In this document: in pieces, positions 1-6,871 of the stretch
Layout: each line of letters begins with the position of its first letter
How positions within the stretch are numbered: position 1 is the stretch's first letter
The notes under the pieces: model-generated
Seen by the model: the letters and a program-made list of their open reading frames with translations, nothing else
Databases searched by the model: none
Told to the model about the DNA's origin: nothing
NCBI GenBank assembly: GCA_023433345.1
Contig: JAEZDA010000117.1
Coordinates: 1-25,474, forward strand
Source of the DNA: Bacteroidota bacterium
Lineage (GTDB): Bacteria; Bacteroidota; Bacteroidia; Chitinophagales; Chitinophagaceae
Reading direction: 5' to 3'
Length of the DNA: 25,474 nucleotides
Position numbers and translations under genes: made by a program

Positions 1-234
1 CCTCTTAGCACTCAGCATTTTGAAGCCGCGCGATCACCAATGGGAGCTTTGATGGTTGGAAGCGTGCAGGAAGTTACAGAGAAACTATTATACGAGTATG
101 AACTTTTCGGCTTTACGAGATTCATAGCGCAGGCAAGTATTGGAACTGTGCCGCATAAACTTACCATGAAATCAATTGAACTTTTCGGCTCAAAAGTAGT
201 TCCGGAGGTAAAAAAACATATTTCAAAGCAGTGA
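1..234 (+). CDS. LLM-class (luciferase-like) flavin-dependent oxidoreductase, C-terminal fragment
   Basis: The reading frame is open from base 1, so the gene begins upstream of the window and only about 77 C-terminal residues are present. The tail resembles the end of bacterial luciferase-like monooxygenases: a 'GALMVGSVQEVTEKLLYEYE' segment (the usual 'G(S/T)P-E-V-A-E-K-I' region), then 'LFGFTRFIAQASIGTVPH' and 'SIELFGSKVVPEVKK'. Members of this family use reduced flavin and a TIM-barrel fold to oxidise small substrates; the substrate here cannot be told. An internal ATG at 40 is not the true start because homologous sequence continues upstream of it. It converges on the protease gene with only 4 bp between the stop codons. 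Confidence 0.8.
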   Translation, partial: PLSTQHFEAARSPMGALMVGSVQEVTEKLLYEYELFGFTRFIAQASIGTVPHKLTMKSIELFGSKVVPEVKKHISKQ

Positions 235-238
235 AGAA

Positions 239-1351
239 TTAGTTTCCCTTCACCATGAATACGTAGTCGTCAACTTTCTTTATCTGTGACACGCGGTCCA
301 TTCCTTTGAGAGAAGGATTGCTGGTAATTTTTATCTTACTATGCTCATCTTCCTTTCTCACTTCATCAAGAGCCCGGAAGATATTAGCTGATTTAATGGC
401 GAAAACCACTCCATCAGCATTAGTTTCGCGGCTGCTGATAATGCCCACCAACTCCCCGTTCTTATTCAACACGGGGCTTCCGCTCGAACCTTCATTGGCA
501 GCAGTGTTTAATTGGCAAAAGATCGTATCCATCTGATAGCCATTCTTTGCACTTACATAGCCTTCTCCGTAAACGATCTCCTGTTTAGGAAAGCCCAACA
601 TATACACCTGCTCTCCGAGTTCGGTTTGGTTTCGCTTTATAGAGTAAGGGTAAGGGTTCAGCTTTTTAAAGGTGCTGTCAGTAATTTGAAGAATAGCCAG
701 GTCATTTAATGCATTCACGTAAACCGCTTTTGCAAAAAATTGGTTTCCGTCAATATTTTCAACAACAAGTTGGTTCTTTGCTTCCCGCACCACGTGCGCA
801 TTTGTAACCAGGTAATTGTTAGACGCGTCTATAATAAACCCCGTTGCGCGAAATTTTGCATTCACTTTCGGTACCGGGGGAATTGCCTGCTCTGCAGCAA
901 GTTGGTTCACTTTATTTTCTATCTGCCTTGTCTTGTTTTCCTGTTGATGAATTTTATCAACCAGGGGCTTGATGTTGGCAGTAGGAGTTGTATTTAATGC
1001 AGAGATAAGGCTTGCGATGAAAAGCGAAACCACCCCGGCGATCGATGCGGCAACCGCTATCGTGCGCTTATACCTGTTCCACAAGTGAACAACCTTTGCT
1101 TTTCCCGCGAAAGGTGTGCGTTTGATAAGACCTTCCTGGATCAATTTATTTTCAGTTTCGAGCAATTGATGTTTAAACTCACGTGTGTCGGTAAATTTAT
1201 CCAGCTCATGCAAAAAGAACATTTGTTCAACAACGGCCTGGTCAAGTTCCGGATTGTTTTTTCTGAGGTCGCGAAAATATATTTCCTCTTCATTCGACAT
1301 TTCACCGCGAACAAATCTTTCCACCGCATCCATCAATAAAGAATCTTCCAT
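239..1351 (-). CDS. Membrane-anchored trypsin/HtrA-like serine protease with an anti-sigma-like N-terminus
   Basis: The protein has 370 residues. Residues 1-95 are cytoplasmic in character and begin like Bacteroidota anti-sigma factors ('ERFVRGEMSNEEEIYFRDLR', then 'NNPELDQAV'). One transmembrane segment lies at about 97-120. A short Gln/Glu/Lys-rich stretch (128-155), possibly coiled coil, leads into a trypsin-fold protease (about 165-330). The catalytic triad is visible: His186 in TNAHVV, Asp217 in LNDLAIL and Ser290 in EGSSGSPV. No PDZ domain follows, unlike DegP/DegS. The gene starts 1 bp after the sigma-factor stop codon, so the two are almost certainly co-transcribed and translationally coupled. 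I infer that it holds the sigma factor at the membrane and responds to envelope signals through its periplasmic protease. The protease assignment is firm; the anti-sigma role rests on weak sequence resemblance plus context. Confidence 0.85.
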   Translation of the reverse strand: MEDSLLMDAVERFVRGEMSNEEEIYFRDLRKNNPELDQAVVEQMFFLHELDKFTDTREFKHQLLETENKLIQEGLIKRTPFAGKAKVVHLWNRYKRTIAVAASIAGVVSLFIASLISALNTTPTANIKPLVDKIHQQENKTRQIENKVNQLAAEQAIPPVPKVNAKFRATGFIIDASNNYLVTNAHVVREAKNQLVVENIDGNQFFAKAVYVNALNDLAILQITDSTFKKLNPYPYSIKRNQTELGEQVYMLGFPKQEIVYGEGYVSAKNGYQMDTIFCQLNTAANEGSSGSPVLNKNGELVGIISSRETNADGVVFAIKSANIFRALDEVRKEDEHSKIKITSNPSLKGMDRVSQIKKVDDYVFMVKGN

Positions 1352-1352
1352 C

Positions 1353-1916
1353 TTACAAACTTTTATATTGCTGAAAGAATAACTTCTTTAACCTCACCAG
1401 GCATTTGTATTTCTGGGTTTTGGCATTATCAGCATTTGTATATCCAAATTCCGACGCGATCTGTTGCATCGGTTTTTTCTGTAAATAGTACGCTTCCAAG
1501 AGGCTTTTACATGGCTCCCCGATTTTTGCCATCGCCATCTCCATCATTTGAAATTCAGCGTGACGTTTTTCGTGGATCTCCAGATCTTCCTCCACAGCAA
1601 TGACCTCCTCTGCCGAATGGTCTGCCGTTACAATTCTGCTGGAAGACTGTAATTTCTTAAGCCAAAGTCTCCTGCTAATTGAATAGATAAAGGTTTTTAA
1701 CTGGCAACTGAGTTCAAACCCCTCAACTTTAGCCTTTTCAAACAGAACTATCATTGTTTCCTGGAAAATATCGGCCGCATCGTCAGGGCTCCCGCTGTTA
1801 TTGATGACCATTGCCTGGATCATCTGGTAATGATCCCGGTAAATACTTTCAATTGCATCCTTTTCCTTCCTAGCCAGCGCAGCAAGCAACACCTTTTCCT
1901 TGGAGAAATTATCCAC
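1353..1916 (-). CDS. ECF-type RNA polymerase sigma factor
   Basis: The protein has 187 residues with the two-domain layout of extracytoplasmic-function sigma factors. Region 2 spans about 18-88, with 'DAADIFQETMIVLFEKA' (core-binding and -10 recognition), followed by an acidic linker. Region 4 spans about 122-180, with the helix-turn-helix 'MQQIASEFGYTNADNAKTQK' for -35 recognition. The start is GTG at 1916-1914: the codon just upstream is an in-frame TAA and the next ATG would delete part of region 2. It is the first gene of a two-gene operon with the membrane protease. It probably directs transcription of its own operon and perhaps of the divergent lipoprotein, since the shared upstream region carries repeated GTAACCCAA motifs; that target assignment is inference. 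Confidence 0.93.
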   Translation of the reverse strand: MDNFSKEKVLLAALARKEKDAIESIYRDHYQMIQAMVINNSGSPDDAADIFQETMIVLFEKAKVEGFELSCQLKTFIYSISRRLWLKKLQSSSRIVTADHSAEEVIAVEEDLEIHEKRHAEFQMMEMAMAKIGEPCKSLLEAYYLQKKPMQQIASEFGYTNADNAKTQKYKCLVRLKKLFFQQYKSL

Positions 1917-1948
1917 TTAGCTTTAGTTAATACAGATTAGACGATTAA

Positions 1949-2023
1949 GTAACCCAAAAATTTATCTTAAAAAAAAATTTCCCGCCTTGGGTTACCTTTT
2001 TTGAAATGAGGTATTAAACCCAA
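1949..2023. promoter_or_regulatory. AACCCAA/TTGGGTT motif cluster between the sigma operon and the lipoprotein gene
   Basis: GTAACCCAA at 1949-1957 is matched by its exact reverse complement TTGGGTTAC at 1987-1995, with 29 bp between. A third heptamer AACCCAA lies at 2017-2023. All three lie in the 134-bp gap between the divergently transcribed sigma operon and the small lipoprotein gene. They could be -35-like elements of divergent sigma-dependent promoters or operator half-sites. Function is inferred from placement only. Confidence 0.4.
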
Positions 2024-2050
2024 ATTATAATTTAAATTAAAACAAAGAAA

Positions 2051-2242
2051 ATGAAAAAGTTCTTAGCAATTGCTCTGATCGCTGCTTCTTTCGTTGCTTG
2101 CAACGAAGGTGAAAAAACTGAAGAAACTACAACTGTTACTCCTGAAACTCCTGCTGTAGTTACTCCAGACACTACTGTAACTGTTGCTCCGGTTGACACT
2201 ACTGTAACTGTTGCTCCGGTTGATACTACCGTTAAACCGTAA
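2051..2242 (+). CDS. Small Thr/Val/Pro-rich lipoprotein
   Basis: The product has 63 residues. It begins with a lipoprotein-type signal (MKK, hydrophobic FLAIALIAASFV, then Ala-Cys at 16-17), so the mature protein would be lipid-anchored at Cys17. After a short Glu/Thr stretch it is low complexity, with Thr, Val, Pro and Asp in TVTVAPVDT units. A 27-base unit occurs twice in tandem (2171-2197 and 2198-2224, one base different), with the start of a third. No enzyme domain is possible at this size. It has its own terminator and stands divergent to the ECF sigma operon, which suggests a surface or periplasmic partner or target of that system. It may equally be an unrelated small lipoprotein; similar short Thr/Pro lipoproteins are common in Bacteroidota. 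Confidence 0.75.
   Translation: MKKFLAIALIAASFVACNEGEKTEETTTVTPETPAVVTPDTTVTVAPVDTTVTVAPVDTTVKP
2171..2224 (+). repeat. 27-bp in-frame tandem duplication inside the lipoprotein gene
   Basis: Two adjacent 27-base units (2171-2197, 2198-2224) differ at one position (final C/T) and encode two nine-residue units of the TTVTVAPVD type. A partial third unit follows (ACTACCGTT). Near identity at DNA level points to recent slippage or duplication; copy number may vary between strains. Confidence 0.9.
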
Positions 2243-2284
2243 GTATATTCCGATAATTTAATATTATCCTGAGATACGAAAGAG

Positions 2285-2311
2285 CCGCTTCCGTTTGGAG
2301 GCGGTTTTTTT
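2285..2311 (+). terminator. Rho-independent terminator of the lipoprotein gene
   Basis: CCGCTTCC (2285-2292) pairs with GGAGGCGG (2297-2304) through a GTTT loop with one G-U pair, followed by seven T (2305-2311). It lies 43 bases after the lipoprotein stop and before the promoter-like element of the aro operon, so it separates the two units. Confidence 0.85.
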
Positions 2312-2332
2312 ATGGGGCATGTGCTTTAGTGC

Positions 2333-2340
2333 TAAATTTG
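2333..2340 (+). promoter_or_regulatory. Bacteroidota -7 promoter element of the aro operon
   Basis: TAAATTTG matches the Bacteroidota -7 consensus TAnnTTTG exactly. It lies 17 bases before the ATG at 2358. No convincing -33 TTG is present at the expected distance. The element supports the 2358 start over an in-frame TTG at 2295 that lies inside the preceding terminator. Confidence 0.55.
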
Positions 2341-2357
2341 CAAATTATTTCCGAGTT

Positions 2358-3422
2358 ATGATTGAAGCTGAAGTGCTGAGTAAAAGACCGTTGATCATCA
2401 GTGGTCCGTGCAGTGCGGAAACCAGGGAACAGGTTATTGAAACTGCCGGACGCCTGGCTGCAACCGGCAAGGTTGATCTTTTACGTGCAGGCATTTGGAA
2501 GCCACGAACAAGGCCCGGAATGTTTGAAGGAGTGGGTTCTGTGGGGCTGGAATGGTTATGTGAGGCACGGGCACAAACAGGGCTGCGGTTAACTGTTGAA
2601 GTGGCGAGCAGTAAACATGTAGAAGCTGCCCTGGAAAAGGATATCGATGTACTCTGGATTGGCGCCCGAACTTCGGTAAGTCCATTTCTGGTTCAGGAAA
2701 TCGCGGATGCACTTAAAGGCGTTTCAGTTCCGGTATTAGTAAAAAATCCATTGAATCCTGATATCGATCTATGGTCAGGTGCTATCGAAAGGTTCCAAAA
2801 GGCCGGCTTGTTTGTTGGAATGATCCACAGGGGCTTTTCGAGCTATGGAAGCAGTGGCTTGCGCAACCCGCCAATGTGGCAACTTCCTCTTGAAATGAAA
2901 CGCAGGTTCCCGGGCATGATCATGCTTTGCGACCCTTCTCATATTTGCGGTTCACGCGCGTTATTGCAAAGCGTTGCACAAACAAGCATTGACCTTGATT
3001 TTGACGGATTGATGATCGAAACGCATATTGACCCTGACAATGCGTGGAGTGATGCTCAACAGCAGATCACTCCCGAAAGGCTGGCAGATTTGCTCGCTTC
3101 CCTGCAATGGAGATGCGGTGACAAGCAGGCTGAATCTTTTGATCAACTGGCAAAGCTTCGGCAACAAATTGACCAGATCGATGAGGAAATATTGCTGCTT
3201 CTTGGCCAACGAATGAAGGTGGCGGATGAGATCGGGCTATTCAAGAAGAAAAATAACATTACCATTTTCCAGGCAGCCCGCTGGAATGAGATTCTTGAAA
3301 GGGCTCTGTCTAGGGGTCCGGCTCTTAGATTGCAGGAAGAATTTATTCGTAATTATTTTGATGCCATTCACCTTGAAAGTATCGCTCACCAAACCCGTGT
3401 GATGAATGATCAGCAGATCTAA
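2358..3422 (+). CDS. Bifunctional 3-deoxy-7-phosphoheptulonate synthase / chorismate mutase
   Basis: The protein has 354 residues with two enzymes in one chain. Residues 1-250 are a type I-beta DAHP synthase (phosphoenolpyruvate + erythrose 4-phosphate to DAHP, the first shikimate step). Visible motifs are GPCSAE (Cys18, metal ligand), RAGIWKPRTRPG (43-54), DPSHICG (His195), and ETH...SDAQQ (Glu221, Asp232). Residues 262-340 are an AroQ-type chorismate mutase (LRQQIDQIDEEILLLLGQRM, then ADEIGLFKKKN) that turns chorismate into prephenate. This fusion order is known from Bacteroidota, where the mutase domain also serves in feedback control. ATG 2358 is chosen because the TAnnTTTG element sits just upstream. 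It is the first gene of the operon and its end abuts aroB. Symbols aroF/aroG are not assigned because the paralogue name is arbitrary. Confidence 0.96.
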   Translation: MIEAEVLSKRPLIISGPCSAETREQVIETAGRLAATGKVDLLRAGIWKPRTRPGMFEGVGSVGLEWLCEARAQTGLRLTVEVASSKHVEAALEKDIDVLWIGARTSVSPFLVQEIADALKGVSVPVLVKNPLNPDIDLWSGAIERFQKAGLFVGMIHRGFSSYGSSGLRNPPMWQLPLEMKRRFPGMIMLCDPSHICGSRALLQSVAQTSIDLDFDGLMIETHIDPDNAWSDAQQQITPERLADLLASLQWRCGDKQAESFDQLAKLRQQIDQIDEEILLLLGQRMKVADEIGLFKKKNNITIFQAARWNEILERALSRGPALRLQEEFIRNYFDAIHLESIAHQTRVMNDQQI

Positions 3423-3438
3423 GGAAGAGTTTTATGAA

Positions 3439-4467
3439 ATGAAAAAGGTTTCATTCAACCTCCCGGCGAAAACAGTAGAATGTTTTTTTCATGCCGCATT
3501 CACCGTGCTGCGTGATAACTTTTCTGCCGATCGAACAATTTTTGTAACAGATCGAAATGTGTTTACTCTTCACAGGCAAAAATTTGAAGGATACCGCACG
3601 ATTGTGATAGAGGCCGGGGAGTCTTTTAAGAAACAGTCAACCATAGACGATATTTTGAAACAGTTGGTTGAATGGGAGGTAAACAAACTTGATACTTTGA
3701 TAGGTGTTGGAGGAGGCGTAATTACTGACCTTGCCGGGTTTGCAGCCAGCATTTACAAGAGAGGCATCTCCCTGGTATTAGTGCCCACTACCTTGCTCGC
3801 TATGATCGATGCAGCATTGGGCGGTAAAAATGGAATAGACATAGGCCCATACAAGAACATGGCAGGAACAATCTATCAGCCACAGTCCATTTGGTACGAC
3901 TTCAGTTTTCTTGATTCGCTGCCTGCAGAAGAATGGCGAAACGGAATGGCAGAGATGATCAAGCACGCTTGTATCGCTGATGAAGGAATGTTCCAATTTC
4001 TGGAAGCCCTGGATCTTCACAAGATAATGACTGACCCTGCGTTAATTTCCGATCTTGTTGAAAGGAACGTTGGAATAAAAATGGACATCGTTATTAAGGA
4101 TGAATTTGACCGCGCCGATCGCCAGCTTTTGAACTTTGGTCATACAATAGGGCATGCAATTGAAAAACTAATGGATATACCACACGGTCATGCAGTAAGC
4201 ATCGGAATGGTGAGTGCATGTGCTCTTTCGGAAAAGGCCGCCGGGCTACAATTTGATGCAGCTGCAAGGGTTGTAAGAATACTTGCATTATATGGTTTGC
4301 CTGTTGATGTGGAAACGGATGTGGCCAATGTATTTGAAGTGTTGAAAAAAGATAAAAAGCGCACGGGCGGCAATATCAATTTTGTTTTTATGGACAGAAT
4401 CGGAAATGCTTTCGCAAGAGAAGTGCCTGTTGATTTCATTCATGAGAATCTCATCGATATTCTATAA
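3439..4467 (+). CDS. aroB: 3-dehydroquinate synthase
   Basis: The protein has 342 residues and catalyses the NAD-dependent ring closure of DAHP to 3-dehydroquinate. Visible features are the NAD-binding glycine run GVGGGVITDLAGFAASIYKR (89-108), PTTLLAMIDAALGGKNGID (116-134), and likely zinc ligands Glu172 (NGMAEMIKH), His235 (NFGHTIGHAIE) and His251 (HGHAVSIGM). An ATG at 3406 would overlap the upstream gene by 17 bases. ATG 3439 is preferred because AGGAAGAG precedes it by 9 bases and MKKVSF makes a usual AroB beginning. Its TAA overlaps the aroA ATG by one base (TAATG), a sign of translational coupling. Confidence 0.96.
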   Translation: MKKVSFNLPAKTVECFFHAAFTVLRDNFSADRTIFVTDRNVFTLHRQKFEGYRTIVIEAGESFKKQSTIDDILKQLVEWEVNKLDTLIGVGGGVITDLAGFAASIYKRGISLVLVPTTLLAMIDAALGGKNGIDIGPYKNMAGTIYQPQSIWYDFSFLDSLPAEEWRNGMAEMIKHACIADEGMFQFLEALDLHKIMTDPALISDLVERNVGIKMDIVIKDEFDRADRQLLNFGHTIGHAIEKLMDIPHGHAVSIGMVSACALSEKAAGLQFDAAARVVRILALYGLPVDVETDVANVFEVLKKDKKRTGGNINFVFMDRIGNAFAREVPVDFIHENLIDIL

Positions 4468-5735
4468 TGAAAGCCACAGTTAATCATTCTGTGGTCAGCG
4501 GCACAATAACTGCGCCTGCCAGTAAAAGTTATATGCAGCGTGCCTGCATACTTGCATTGTTGCGAAATGGTAAAACAATCATAAGAAATCCTTCACTGTC
4601 GGAAGATGATTTAGCAGTTTTGCAGATCGTTAAAAAGCTTGGCGCCAGGGTCATCTTTCATGAAAATGCAATTCATTTTGAGGGCAACCCGAATTTTCGC
4701 TTTGATGGCACATTGAATTGCGGCGAAAGCGGGTTGGCACTAAGGATGCTTGCACCGATACTTGCCATCTCCGGAAATAAAATCACCTTAACCGGAACCG
4801 GAAGCCTCGTAAACAGGCCTGTAAATTTTTTAGATAAGGTTCTACCTGCATTGAATGTAAAATTCAAATCATCAGAAGGTTTTCTCCCGTTGGAAATTCA
4901 AGGGCCGATGCATGCACGGAACATTACAGTAGATGGATCGCTGAGCTCGCAGTTTGTTACAGGTATGCTTATTTCCTTCAGCCAAATAGCAGAGGAAGGT
5001 ACGATGATTCGTATATCCGGTGCCGTTAGTAAGCCTTACCTGCAAATCACGGCGGATATGTTAGAATCTTTCGGCTATGGAATAAAGGCAAATGGAGAAA
5101 ATGAATTTCAAATAGGGAAGAAAATTCATGTACCAGACCCCATCGAAATAGATGTACCGGGAGACTGGAGCGGCGCGTCTTTTTTACTCGTTGCGGGTGC
5201 GATTGCCGGAAGCGTTTCGGTTAGAGGTTTAAACAGTGGGTCTGCACAGGGAGACAGAGCGATCTTACAGGTGCTTGAAAGGGCAGGAGCTCAAATTGAC
5301 CGCAATGAAAATGACATTGCCATCAGCAGCACAGGAGAGCTGGGAAGATTTACATACGATGCTACCGATACGCCCGACCTTTTCCCCCCGCTGGTTGCTC
5401 TGGCCGCATTTTGCAAAGGTACAACTGAAATAAAGGGCCTGAGCAGATTGTTTTATAAAGAGAGCAACCGTGCTGACTCCTTGTTGGAAGTTTTTTCAAA
5501 AATGGGTGTGACAATTTGGGTTGAAGGAAATTCCCTGATGGTAGAAGGTGGAAGTAAACTTGTAAAAGCTTCCGTTGACGGGCACAATGACCACCGTATT
5601 GTAATGGCTGCAGCAGTAGCCGGCCTGGCCTCTCACAGTCAAATTGTAATAACAGGCGCCGGTGCAGTAAAGAAGTCTTATCCATTATTTTTCGATGACC
5701 TCCGAAGCATCGGGGCGCAAGTTTCATTAACTTGA
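4467..5735 (+). CDS. aroA: 3-phosphoshikimate 1-carboxyvinyltransferase (EPSP synthase)
   Basis: The protein has 422 residues and joins phosphoenolpyruvate to shikimate 3-phosphate. Visible features are the substrate lysine in ASKSYMQRA (Lys20), SLSSQFVTGML (158-168), the catalytic Asp304 in TPDLFPPL, RLFYKESNRADS (Lys331, Glu332) and DGHNDHRIVMA (371-381). The PEP/glyphosate loop that reads N-A-G-T-A-M-R-P in E. coli reads CGESGLALRML here (85-95), so the Thr97 and Pro101 equivalents appear to be Leu90 and Met94. The fold-defining motifs are otherwise intact, so I expect an active enzyme. It starts on the last base of the aroB stop codon and ends 4 bases before aroC. Confidence 0.96.
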   Translation: MKATVNHSVVSGTITAPASKSYMQRACILALLRNGKTIIRNPSLSEDDLAVLQIVKKLGARVIFHENAIHFEGNPNFRFDGTLNCGESGLALRMLAPILAISGNKITLTGTGSLVNRPVNFLDKVLPALNVKFKSSEGFLPLEIQGPMHARNITVDGSLSSQFVTGMLISFSQIAEEGTMIRISGAVSKPYLQITADMLESFGYGIKANGENEFQIGKKIHVPDPIEIDVPGDWSGASFLLVAGAIAGSVSVRGLNSGSAQGDRAILQVLERAGAQIDRNENDIAISSTGELGRFTYDATDTPDLFPPLVALAAFCKGTTEIKGLSRLFYKESNRADSLLEVFSKMGVTIWVEGNSLMVEGGSKLVKASVDGHNDHRIVMAAAVAGLASHSQIVITGAGAVKKSYPLFFDDLRSIGAQVSLT

Positions 5736-5739
5736 ATGT

Positions 5740-6735
5740 ATGAATAGTTTCGGGAGAATATTCCGCGTAAATATCTGGGGTGAATCACATGGGCCCGCGG
5801 TCGGATGTGTAATAGATGGCGTCATTCCGGGTATAGAAATTCAGGTCGCTGATTTTAATGAAGACCTTAACAGAAGGCGCGGCGGGATGCAGGAGGGAAC
5901 AACTCCCCGTGCCGAAACGGATATACCGCTTATACAGTCTGGTATATTCAATGGCAGATCAACAGGAACCCCGCTTTCAATTATGTTTCAAAATGCGGAC
6001 ACTAACAGTAAGGATTACACGCAGTTCCGGAATATCCCGCGTCCCGGCCACGCCGATTTCGTAGCTTCAAAAAAGTTTGGCGGATTTGAAGATTTTCGGG
6101 GAGGCGGGCATTTCAGCGGCCGGTTAACCGCGCCACTTGTTGCCGCTGGTGTTATAGCAAAGAAAAACTTATATCATTTAATGCCTTCCGTTAGCATTTC
6201 GGCTCAATTACAGGAAGTGGGCGGCCTTCCTGTGGAAGAAGGCATTAAAGAGTCCATTCGAATGAATGATACCCTTGGCGCGATCGTGCAGTGCAGGGTC
6301 ACCGGGTTGCCGGTTGGTTTGGGCGAACCTTTTTTTGATTCTGTTGAATCCCTTATTTCACATGCCGCGTTCTCCATACCTGCCATAAAGGGAATTGAAT
6401 TTGGCTCAGGCTTCAGGAGTGCTCATATGCAGGGAAGTGTTCATAACGATCCATTTCTTGATGAAAGCGGCGCCACCGTTTCTAATAACTCGGGAGGAGT
6501 GAACGGTGGACTAACCAATGGCAATGATCTTATTTTCAGGGTTGCCGTAAAGCCTGCTTCGTCTACACCTCAACCTCAACAAACGTTTAATTTTAAAACC
6601 GGTGAGACGGATACCTTAGAAGTAAGGGGTAGGCATGATCTCGTTATCGGAATGAGGGTACCTCCGGTGCTGGAGGCTGTTGCCGCAATTGTACTCGCAG
6701 ATCTGGCACTCCTTCAAAACGAGCGGTCGAAGTAA
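5740..6735 (+). CDS. aroC: Chorismate synthase
   Basis: The protein has 331 residues, somewhat short against the usual 350-390. It uses reduced FMN to convert EPSP to chorismate, the last common aromatic step and the substrate of the mutase domain at the operon head. Motifs are GESHG (His17), NRRRGGMQEGTTPRAETD (44-61), RPGHAD (101-106, His104), and GRHDLVIGMRVPPVLEA near the C-terminus. The second signature reads RGGGHFSGRLTAP (120-132) instead of the common RGGGRSSARET; I recall this variant from other chorismate synthases, so it is likely a clade trait. The start is the ATG at 5740, since the nearer ATG at 5736 stops after three codons. Last gene of the operon, followed by a terminator. 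Confidence 0.96.
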   Translation: MNSFGRIFRVNIWGESHGPAVGCVIDGVIPGIEIQVADFNEDLNRRRGGMQEGTTPRAETDIPLIQSGIFNGRSTGTPLSIMFQNADTNSKDYTQFRNIPRPGHADFVASKKFGGFEDFRGGGHFSGRLTAPLVAAGVIAKKNLYHLMPSVSISAQLQEVGGLPVEEGIKESIRMNDTLGAIVQCRVTGLPVGLGEPFFDSVESLISHAAFSIPAIKGIEFGSGFRSAHMQGSVHNDPFLDESGATVSNNSGGVNGGLTNGNDLIFRVAVKPASSTPQPQQTFNFKTGETDTLEVRGRHDLVIGMRVPPVLEAVAAIVLADLALLQNERSK

Positions 6736-6821
6736 CCAATTCATGTTGTTTTTGGTAGATGAGCCTTATCAACTATCTCATTAAGTAATGGATCATCACT
6801 AAAAATTATCCAGCCTTAAAT

Positions 6822-6854
6822 AAAAAAAACTCCGGCTTTAGCCGAAGTTTTTTT
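6822..6854. terminator. Bidirectional rho-independent terminator between aroC and the SprB-repeat gene
   Basis: A hairpin with arms ACTCCGGC and GCCGAAGT (one mismatch), loop TTTA, is flanked by A8 on the left and T7 on the right, so it can serve both converging genes. The stem extends through the A/T tracts. Confidence 0.85.
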
Positions 6855-6871
6855 ATAACGAATGATATAGT

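Noticed and set aside
2295..2357. TTG start giving a 375-residue DAHP synthase
   Set aside because: The TTG lies inside the loop of the preceding terminator and upstream of the TAAATTTG promoter element. ATG 2358 begins right before the conserved domain.
3406..3438. ATG at 3406 for aroB
   Set aside because: It would overlap the upstream gene by 17 bases. The ATG at 3439 has a good AGGAAGAG upstream and gives a normal AroB N-terminus.
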